Shown one piece after another: positions 1 to 5,677 of a stretch of DNA of 37,911 nt; the first letter of the stretch is position 1; every line of letters begins with the position of its first letter. The notes under the pieces are model-generated. The model had not been told where the DNA came from, ran no database searches, and saw only the letters and a program-made list of their open reading frames with translations. The DNA comes from Dehalococcoidia bacterium. Its GTDB lineage: Bacteria; Chloroflexota; Dehalococcoidia; SM23-28-2; WHTN01. The stretch spans positions 1 to 37,911 of the forward strand of contig WHTN01000014.1 of the NCBI GenBank assembly GCA_009377715.1, written 5' to 3'. A program made the translations under genes and the position numbers.

Positions 1-615
1 ATCGACATCGGATACGTAAAGCCGGCAGTTGTCTTCGGCCAGGCGTTCCAGCAGGTGGCGGCCCACTTTGCCGACGCCCTGGACGGCAACAGTCAGTCCC
101 TTCAGCGAGTCTGTGCCGAATGCTTCCTCTGCGCTTGCTTTCATGCCGAGGTACACGGTGAGTGCCGTCAGGATAGACGTATCGCCGCCGCCACCAAAGG
201 CGGGCGAATAGCCGGTTACATACGTTGTCTCACGGCGAATGACATCCATATCCACGGTGTAAGTGCCGACGTCCGTTGTGGTGATGTAGCGGCCGCCGAG
301 CGAATGAACGAAGCGGCCGTAGGCGCGCAATAGGGCTTCCGTCCGGTCGCGGCTGGGATCGCCAATGATTACCGCCTTGCCGCCGCCGAGGTCCAGGCCG
401 GCGAGCGCGGCCTTATACGTCATCGCACGGGAGAGCCGGAGGACGTCGTTGAGGGCGTCTTCTTCTGTCGCGTAGGCCAGCATACGCGTGCCGCCAAGCG
501 CTGGCCCGAGCGTCGTGTTATGGATCGCCACAATAGCTTTAAGCCCGCTGACCGGCTCGTAATGATAAACGACCTCCTCATAATCGCCCGACTCCATCAC
601 CTCAAAGAGCTTCAT
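1..615 (-). CDS. Leucine dehydrogenase-type amino acid dehydrogenase (Glu/Leu/Phe/Val family), C-terminus cut by window edge
   Basis: The minus strand is open for 205 codons from an ATG at 615 to the left edge, so only the N-terminal part is seen. It begins MKLFEVMESGDYEEVVYHYE. The segment MTYKAALAGLDLGGGKAVII is the family hallmark; Lys68, Lys80 and Asp115 fall at the positions known for leucine dehydrogenases (K80 and D115 catalytic). A nucleotide-binding GVGKVG glycine motif follows near residue 180. These enzymes oxidatively deaminate branched-chain amino acids to 2-oxo acids with NAD+ in the cytosol. A GGAGGG ribosome binding site lies about 5 bases before the ATG. The gene is divergent from the ROK kinase. 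Leucine versus valine or phenylalanine preference cannot be decided from this part. Confidence 0.93.
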   Translation of the reverse strand, partial: MKLFEVMESGDYEEVVYHYEPVSGLKAIVAIHNTTLGPALGGTRMLAYATEEDALNDVLRLSRAMTYKAALAGLDLGGGKAVIIGDPSRDRTEALLRAYGRFVHSLGGRYITTTDVGTYTVDMDVIRRETTYVTGYSPAFGGGGDTSILTALTVYLGMKASAEEAFGTDSLKGLTVAVQGVGKVGRHLLERLAEDNCRLYVSDVD

Positions 616-667
616 CTATTCCCTCCGTATCCAGTATACCTTACAGGGTGGGCGCTAAGGCTTCATA

Positions 668-673
668 TATAAT
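668..673 (+). promoter_or_regulatory. Putative -10 box of the ROK kinase gene
   Basis: TATAAT ends 7 bases before the ATG at 681. Transcription would start at or next to that ATG, giving a leaderless mRNA. The box overlaps the upstream in-frame ATG at 672, which argues against 672 being the start. No convincing -35 box is seen at normal spacing. Confidence 0.45.
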
Positions 674-680
674 GAAGAGC

Positions 681-1652
681 ATGAGCGAAAAGGACGTTAT
701 CGTTGGCGTTGATCTGGGCGCTACCAAGATTCGCACTATCGTTTGCTCTCCAGCGGGCGAGGTCATCGCCGTAGACCACCGCGCGACTCGCGGCGACGAA
801 GGCCCGGCCACGGTCATCGCTGAGGTCGCTAAGAGCGTAGAAAAAGTGCTCGACGAGGCGGGGGTCTCCCCGGGCGGCGTTCTCGGCCTGGGAATCGGCG
901 CGCCGGGGCCTATCGACGTCCCGAACGGCATCATTGTCACGTCGCCGAACATGGCCGGCTGGGACAACGTGCCGTTGAGGGATGCGTTGCAGAAGAGCAC
1001 GGGCCTGCGTGTCTACATGGGCAACGACGTCAACGCTGCCGCACTTGGCGAGCACCGTTACGGCGCTGGCCGGGGCACGCGCTTCATGCTTTACGTTGCT
1101 GCTGGCAGCGGCGTCGGCGGCGGCATCATAGTCGGCGGCAAGCTTTTCGAAGGCGCGCACGGCGCAGCGGCGGAGGTCGGGCATATGACGCTGTTGCCCG
1201 AAGGCCCGATGTGCGGCTGCGGGAACCGCGGGCATTTGGAGGCGCTGGCGTCAGGCCGGGCGATCGAGCGCGAGGCAAGGGACGCTCTTCTGGCAGGTCG
1301 CCGTTCTGCGCTGAGCCGGATCGCGGCTGGCAATGCGGATGACATAACGGCGGCGATGGTCAGCGAGGCGGCGAAAGAGGGCGACGCCCTGAGCCTGGAG
1401 ATAATCGCGAACGTGGCGTATTACCTCGGGCTGGGCGTTACCAGCCTCATCAACATCTGTAATCCGGAACTTGTTGTGCTGGGAGGCGGTGTGGCGAAGA
1501 CCGGCGATCTCATCTTCGAGCCGGTCAGGTGGGTGCTAAGGGAGCAGGGCCTGGAGCCGATGTGCCGCGTCGAGATCGTCCCGACGCAGCTCGGCGACAA
1601 CGCCGGCCCGCTAGGGGCCGCTGCGCTGGTGCTGCAGGCCAATGGCCGCTGA
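681..1652 (+). CDS. ROK family sugar kinase (glucokinase-like)
   Basis: This is an ATP-dependent sugar kinase of the ROK family, probably phosphorylating glucose or a related hexose or amino sugar in the cytosol. From the ATG at 681 it is 323 aa, normal for the family. The phosphate loop DLGATKIRTIVC is at the N-terminus. AGSGVGGGIIVGGKLFEGAHG and the sugar-binding stretch EVGHM follow, then the zinc motif GPMCGCGNRGHLEALASG. In that motif the usual third cysteine of CxCGxxGCxE is a histidine. The frame is open further upstream (GTG 648, ATG 672), but no clear ribosome binding site precedes any start; 681 is favoured by a TATAAT 7 bases before it. The exact substrate cannot be told from sequence. 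Confidence 0.9.
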   Translation: MSEKDVIVGVDLGATKIRTIVCSPAGEVIAVDHRATRGDEGPATVIAEVAKSVEKVLDEAGVSPGGVLGLGIGAPGPIDVPNGIIVTSPNMAGWDNVPLRDALQKSTGLRVYMGNDVNAAALGEHRYGAGRGTRFMLYVAAGSGVGGGIIVGGKLFEGAHGAAAEVGHMTLLPEGPMCGCGNRGHLEALASGRAIEREARDALLAGRRSALSRIAAGNADDITAAMVSEAAKEGDALSLEIIANVAYYLGLGVTSLINICNPELVVLGGGVAKTGDLIFEPVRWVLREQGLEPMCRVEIVPTQLGDNAGPLGAAALVLQANGR

Positions 1653-1664
1653 GACTCCGTAGCT

Positions 1665-1687
1665 ATAGCAAATAGCCTAATTGCTAT
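1665..1687. terminator. Weak inverted repeat between convergent gene ends
   Basis: ATAGCAA (1665-1671) and TTGCTAT (1681-1687) form a perfect 7-bp inverted repeat with a 9-base loop. It lies between the ROK stop and the stop of the convergent gene at 1677. There is no strong T-run, so a terminator role is only plausible. Confidence 0.3.
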
Positions 1688-2439
1688 TAAATGTACTTCT
1701 CTGCAATGAAATACCAAGTATCAACAATAACATTGCTGTTATAGTCAATAAAACGTCGCGCTCCATGGAGTTCTTGTAACCATCTCCTAGGTTTCCCGTA
1801 GATGGCACGGCTACGGGGTCCAAGCTTTCACTAGATGTTCCTTCATGTGGCGCTTGTGAAGTTTGCGCGGGCCATCGCTCCAGCCGCGCGTCGCAGGCCG
1901 AAACTAAACCTGACTCGCTCTGCAGTTCAAATTGAAGCGTTGCGCCGAAAGCTCCCTCTGGCACAATTACTTTATTGCCAACGTGACCAAATCTCCATGC
2001 TTAGCTTCGCTCGGCAGTGCAATGCCTCCACCATCTCGACCTTCTGATTGTCCGGTAGTGATTATAGGAATTGGCCTTCCCGCTTCTTTCTCAACATCAG
2101 ATAGAAGGCCCCACGCGTCTTTTCCTGGGCCAACGCCTTCACCTCCGTAAGTCCACTTCGCCCTCCAACCCAATCCTGGGATATCGCTAGCTCGCGATGG
2201 ATGGTCCGCCTCGGTAACCGATTTGATGTTTGCGTCAGTATAAAGCTCCAGCAAAAAAGGAATGGGCCATCTTGTAGTTGGCCACCGACAACCGCATCTG
2301 TCTCAGTTCCGGGAATACAGCCATCCAATACTGGTTCTGCTGCTACATTTTCTACTTGTCCTAGGAAAGAAACCGTAAGGAGGAACACCCCTCCCACCCA
2401 AGTCGCGAGTCGTGTGGTCTGCAGCATCGTCGTCACCAT
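1677..2439 (-). pseudogene. Exported, C-terminally anchored protein, broken by two frameshifts
   Basis: Three overlapping minus-strand reading pieces join into one sensible protein if one base is restored at each of two places: in the T6 run (plus-strand A at 2253-2258) and near 1982 (acGttggc). The corrected length is then exactly 254 codons plus stop. The protein starts MVTTMLQTTRLATWVGGVFL (signal peptide), runs through GCIPGTETDAVVGGQLQDGP, LYTDANIKSVTEADHPSRA and WTYGGEGVGPGKDAWGLLSD, and ends with VPSTG, a hydrophobic helix (LLTITAMLLLILGI) and a short tail. That is the layout of a membrane- or sortase-anchored surface protein. Its ATG lies 7 bases after the stop of the upstream broken gene, suggesting an operon. 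Function is unknown. Both frameshifts are single-base losses in homopolymers, so sequencing error is as possible as real decay. Confidence 0.6.
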
Positions 2440-2446
2440 ATCTCTA

Positions 2447-3257
2447 TTAGTCAAAACGGTAGTACAAAGTGCCAGTATGGAAACCGTAATTTGTAGCGTC
2501 GGTGCAGGAATTAGCATTGGAGGCAACATAGCAATATCCTGGCGATGGAGACCCTGAACAGTTGCACGATTCTGATGAGCGCCTATAGCGCCCAAAGTAT
2601 AGGTCGACCCAATAGTTGCCTTCCGTGCAACTCGGGTCGCCAGTGTCCACAACCAGAAGTTTGTTAAATAGTAACTAAATCCACTACTGTCCTTAAAGGG
2701 ACCTTGAGAGTTGAAGGACACGATTTGCGTGCCGTATGGCCAATACGCAGCCGGGTCACCGGGGCAATAGATAGTAGAGTGGTTTATTATTGGCTGGTCA
2801 ACAGCTGGAAGTGCGGGTGCTTCATGTTCTGTTTTCGCAACGATAGCAGCGTCCGTGATTTTTATCGAGAGTTGTATATAGTCGTGGACGAGCTGAAAGA
2901 GGCTAGCCACGTACGACGCGTGCCGTCCGTTCCAGATGTAATATCGGGGTTATCGCCGATGTCAGCGCTGGAAAGTTGAGTAAGAACGGCATCGGGCTGC
3001 CACGATAGGCCAGCTGTTTGGGCTATTTCCCAGGCCTCAAGTAGCGTTATAGTCTTCGCTTCAAGTGGGACAGGGCTGGGAGTTTCTGGTGCCGGGCTTG
3101 AGCCAGATTCCGATGGGGTTGGGGACACAGTCTGTACCGGCTGGGCTACAACCTTTTGATTATCGCTTGTAAGATCCAGTAACCCCACAAGCTCCCCCGC
3201 TATGATGCCGCCAAGAGAAAAGATCCCGATTAACAGAAGGAGAACTTTCAAGGCCAT
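2447..3257 (-). pseudogene. Exported protein with Pro/Ser-rich linker, broken by two frameshifts
   Basis: A strong ribosome binding site (GGAGGT) precedes the ATG at 3257. The product starts MALKVLLLLIGIFSLGGIIA, a signal peptide or anchor, followed by a Ser/Pro/Thr-rich linker (VSPTPSESGSSPAPETPSP). A domain beginning AWEIAQTAGLSWQPDAVLTQ comes next. The frame breaks near 2871 (aaCtctcg) and near 2653 (tGGtt). Restoring one base at each joins RTWLASFSSSTTIY to LSIKITDAAIV, and SGFSYYLTNFW to VVDTGDPSCTEGNYWVDLYF, ending GTLYYRFD. The corrected length is exactly 270 codons plus stop. The C-terminal part has six cysteines, consistent with an extracytoplasmic fold. I do not recognise the function. 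True pseudogene and homopolymer sequencing error are both possible. Confidence 0.6.
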
Positions 3258-3385
3258 AGTCTACCTCCAAAGTACAGCTGGTAACCGATGACTCGGTTGG
3301 CAAACCGCACATCGCGATGCCAGCCGATTACCCTCAATGACCCAGTCTAGCAGGAGGTTAAGAAAATAAAAGGGTGTAGCCCTGT

Positions 3386-3415
3386 ACGAAAGTGCTGTAT
3401 TTGCTATACTTTCGT
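3386..3415. repeat. Inverted repeat abutting the LuxR-type gene stop
   Basis: ACGAAAGT (3386-3393) and ACTTTCGT (3408-3415) are perfect 8-base arms around a 14-base AT-rich loop. The repeat directly follows the stop of the HTH gene and lies upstream of the exported-protein operon. It could be an operator for the HTH protein or part of a weak terminator. Confidence 0.35.
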
Positions 3416-3694
3416 CTAAATTTTCCAATACCATTCAGCTATGCTTGCAGTTTTGTTTATATCTAGCTTCTCCATGAGTCTCGTGCAAACCACGGCAAGC
3501 TCTGTCCGATTATCCCACCCGCCTTGCTTAAGCATCTCGCTTACACGCTGTTTAACGCGAGACTCACTCAGGCTGAGCTTTTCCGCGATTACGGCGTTCG
3601 AATCACCCTCCGATATCAAGTAGCCGATTACGATGTTTCGATGTTTGAGGAACGGCAGGTAAGGCGAAAAAGTTTGAGTCTGGTCCTGATGCAT
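3416..3694 (-). CDS. Stand-alone LuxR/GerE-type helix-turn-helix protein
   Basis: This 92-aa protein is little more than a LuxR-type DNA-binding domain. Helices run from about residue 18 to 75: ISEGDSNAVIAEKLSLSESR contains the HTH, followed by VKQRVSEMLKQGGWDNRTEL, matching the LSxxTVKxHxxxILxKLxxxNRTE pattern of the family. There is no receiver or ligand-binding domain. AAGGAGA lies about 8 bases before the ATG. It is upstream of, and on the same strand as, the two broken exported-protein genes, so it may control them; that is inference. A binding partner or target cannot be read from the sequence. Confidence 0.8.
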   Translation of the reverse strand: MHQDQTQTFSPYLPFLKHRNIVIGYLISEGDSNAVIAEKLSLSESRVKQRVSEMLKQGGWDNRTELAVVCTRLMEKLDINKTASIAEWYWKI

Positions 3695-3836
3695 TCTAAA
3701 TCTCCTTCAATTCCTGTTACTTGGAGACTCAAAAATAAAGTCCTGCGCATGCATAACATACTAGGACTTATGCCCAAAATATCACACGTTTTTGATGACG
3801 GTCAAGGATAGTTGGTACGTGTTTTAGCTTCTGATC

Positions 3837-4655
3837 CTAAGTAAACGCTCGTACCAAAAGTTGTATCGCCGGCACGGTGATAGCGAGCGCGAGCAGCCGC
3901 ATGATGATCGTCGCCGAGAGGTATTGCGATACCCTCGCGCCCACCTGCGCTCCCACTATCACGCCGATATCACCGAAGATAGCCTCGACGATCTCTACGT
4001 CACCCTGGCTCCAGCGCAGTCCCAGCGCTATTAGCACATAAGGTAAGAAGGCGAAGAGCGACGTGGCCGTCGCTATATGGGTCGGGCGGTGCATCAGGTA
4101 GACCATCGCCGGCACCAGTAGCACCCCGCCGCCCAGCCCCAGTAGCACCCCGCCGCCCAGCCCCAGTAGCACCCCGCCGCCCAGCCCCAGTAGCCCGGCG
4201 ATCATGCCGGCGCCGAAGCCGATCACGGGCATGACGAGCCACTGGAACAGAGCGGACCGTTCGACTGGCGCTTCCCCGGCGGGAACGTTGCTTCGGCCTC
4301 CGGGCCTCAACGCAAGGTTGAGGGCCAGAACCAGGAGCAACGAGCCGGCTATTGCTTCGAAGGCGTTCTGCGTCAGCCGCCCCAGGATGACGGCGCCGAC
4401 GATGGCGCCTGGTATGCCGCCGAGCATGATACGCAGGCCAAGCTGGTAATCGATCCGGCGCTGCCGGGTGTAGGCGACGATCTCCGAACTCGTGTTGAGC
4501 GCCACTATCGCAAGCGTCGTGCCGACGGCGGTTGTGGGCGAGAAGCCGTAGACGAGAAGCAACAACGGCGTCATGACGAAGCCGCCACCGACGCCGACTG
4601 TGACGCCGTATGCTCCTGCGAGCAGGCCGAAACCGATCAACGCTGCGGCGGGCAT
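3837..4655 (-). CDS. TSUP (TauE/SafE) family membrane permease
   Basis: A 272-aa hydrophobic protein beginning MPAAALIGFGLLAGAYGVTV. The paired glycine motifs of TSUP carriers are seen near residues 20-25 (GVGGGFVMTPLLL) and again mid-protein (GLLGLGGGVLL). About 7-8 membrane helices can be counted. TSUP proteins move sulfite, sulfonates or other organic anions across the cytoplasmic membrane; the substrate is not predictable here. The second motif is expanded: an 8-residue unit (LGLGGGVL) occurs three times because of a 24-bp tandem DNA repeat at 4117-4188. Other members normally carry one copy at this place. The ribosome binding site is weak (GGGATAG). Confidence 0.87.
   Translation of the reverse strand: MPAAALIGFGLLAGAYGVTVGVGGGFVMTPLLLLVYGFSPTTAVGTTLAIVALNTSSEIVAYTRQRRIDYQLGLRIMLGGIPGAIVGAVILGRLTQNAFEAIAGSLLLVLALNLALRPGGRSNVPAGEAPVERSALFQWLVMPVIGFGAGMIAGLLGLGGGVLLGLGGGVLLGLGGGVLLVPAMVYLMHRPTHIATATSLFAFLPYVLIALGLRWSQGDVEIVEAIFGDIGVIVGAQVGARVSQYLSATIIMRLLALAITVPAIQLLVRAFT
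4117..4194. repeat. Three perfect 24-bp tandem repeats inside the TSUP gene
   Basis: Units at 4117-4140, 4141-4164 and 4165-4188 are identical, followed by a 6-base partial copy (4189-4194). The unit length is a multiple of three, so copy number can change without breaking the frame; each unit adds 8 residues (LGLGGGVL) in the conserved loop-helix of the permease. Confidence 0.97.
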
Positions 4656-4790
4656 TTCTATCCCAAATCGCGTCTCATAACAAACTCGTTAAATGATCCG
4701 TTGTGCCTCCGACAGTGTCAAACAGGGGGTTCATCCAAATATCATTCTCGAGCGACCGAAGGGAGCGAAAAATCTGCGTTAGGTTGTATT

Positions 4791-4823
4791 TACGTAAGAC
4801 TCTTCGTTTCTCTCAGAGTGACA
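4791..4823. repeat. Copy of a dispersed intergenic repeat (acgtaagactcttcg...ctcagagtgaca type)
   Basis: ACGTAAGACTCTTCG followed shortly by CTCAGAGTGACA matches, in inverse orientation, the element at 22460-22490 between gatC and gatA. It sits in the 263-bp gap between the TSUP and methyltransferase genes. No coding potential is visible in it. Confidence 0.6.
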
Positions 4824-4881
4824 TGTAAGAGCAATTGATTGGCAAGCCAAGCTATCAAATCTGTCTATACATAATATAATG

Positions 4882-4911
4882 TTGAACTCAGCACGGTAGG
4901 TCTGCTACGAT
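4882..4911 (+). promoter_or_regulatory. Promoter of the methyltransferase gene, predicted leaderless
   Basis: TTGAAC (4882-4887), an 18-base spacer and TACGAT (4906-4911), then 7 bases to the ATG at 4919. Transcription would begin at or beside the A of the start codon. No ribosome binding site is present upstream of the ATG. Confidence 0.55.
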
Positions 4912-4918
4912 CCGCAGG

Positions 4919-5674
4919 ATGACTAGCAGAGAAGTGCCTATCGCAGCCCCCAAGGCGGCGAGCCTCGGCCACCCTAGCTACGTCTGGCGATTCGGACAGG
5001 AGCGGAGGCTGGACCTGATGCGGTCGTACGTGCCTTTGGAAGGTAAGCGCATCTTGGACGTCGGCTGCGGCATTGGCACCTTCGTCCGCCGCCTGCGCGA
5101 CTTCTCGCCGGAGGTCTACGGCATCGATATCGACTTCGAGCGCGTACGCGAGGGTACGGCGGAGAACCCAAACCTTATGCTTTCGGTAGGCGAATACCTC
5201 CCGTTCAAGGACGATAACTTCGACGTCGTGCTGCTGCATGAGGTGATCGAGCACGTAGATGACGACGTCCGTACCATGCAGGAGGTCTGCCGGGTGCTCA
5301 GGCCGGGCGGCCGCGCCGTGATCTTCTGCCCGAACCGTCTGTATCCGTTCGAGACCCACGGTATCTTCGTCGGCAAACGTTACGTCTTTGGCAACATACC
5401 GTTGGTGAATTATCTGCCCGGCTTACTGCGGAAAAAGCTGGTGCCACACGCTCGCGCCTACTTGTGGTCGGACATACGTCGCCTATGGCGCAACCTGCCG
5501 ATGCGCTTGATCGCACATACGCTGGTCTTCCCCGGCTTCGATAATGTGGTTACAAGGCGCCGCGTGGTAGGCTCTATGCTCCGTTCGCTAACTTATCCCC
5601 TTGAAAGGACGCCCTTGCGAAACTTCGGCCTCTCGCATTTCGTTGTATTAGAGAAGGTTCTACCGAGGAGCTAA
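4919..5674 (+). CDS. Class I SAM-dependent methyltransferase (UbiE/Methyltransf_11 type)
   Basis: A 251-aa cytosolic protein. Motif I, RILDVGCGIGTFV, is near residues 42-54 and binds S-adenosylmethionine. The acidic motif II (VYGIDIDFERV) and motif post-II (YLPFKDDNFDVVLLHEVIEH) follow in the usual order, then VLRPGGRAVIFCPN. The C-terminal third, with FETHGIFVGKRYVFG and NYLPG, is the type seen in methyltransferases near cell-surface genes. The substrate is unknown. The stop is only 3 bases before the GTG of the penicillin-binding protein gene, so the two are probably co-transcribed, which hints at a cell-envelope role. Confidence 0.9.
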   Translation: MTSREVPIAAPKAASLGHPSYVWRFGQERRLDLMRSYVPLEGKRILDVGCGIGTFVRRLRDFSPEVYGIDIDFERVREGTAENPNLMLSVGEYLPFKDDNFDVVLLHEVIEHVDDDVRTMQEVCRVLRPGGRAVIFCPNRLYPFETHGIFVGKRYVFGNIPLVNYLPGLLRKKLVPHARAYLWSDIRRLWRNLPMRLIAHTLVFPGFDNVVTRRRVVGSMLRSLTYPLERTPLRNFGLSHFVVLEKVLPRS

Positions 5675-5677
5675 CGC

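Noticed and set aside
648..680. Upstream starts (GTG 648, ATG 672) for the ROK kinase.
   Set aside because: The extra residues do not match the family, the region carries a TATAAT box, and no ribosome binding site precedes them.
2062..2910. A single 282-aa minus-strand protein.
   Set aside because: This frame runs from the middle of one broken gene into the next. Its middle part (about 2440-2650) is the wrong frame, where the frame encoding DTGDPSCTEGNYWVD fits better, and a new signal peptide starts inside it at 2439.
1835..2979. Several plus-strand open frames of 70-118 codons across the exported-protein patch.
   Set aside because: They lack ribosome binding sites and recognisable sequence, while the minus strand gives signal peptides, a strong ribosome binding site and joined domains.
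1677..3694. A genomic island or phage remnant.
   Set aside because: No integrase, transposase, attachment repeats or phage genes are present; only base composition and broken genes set it apart.
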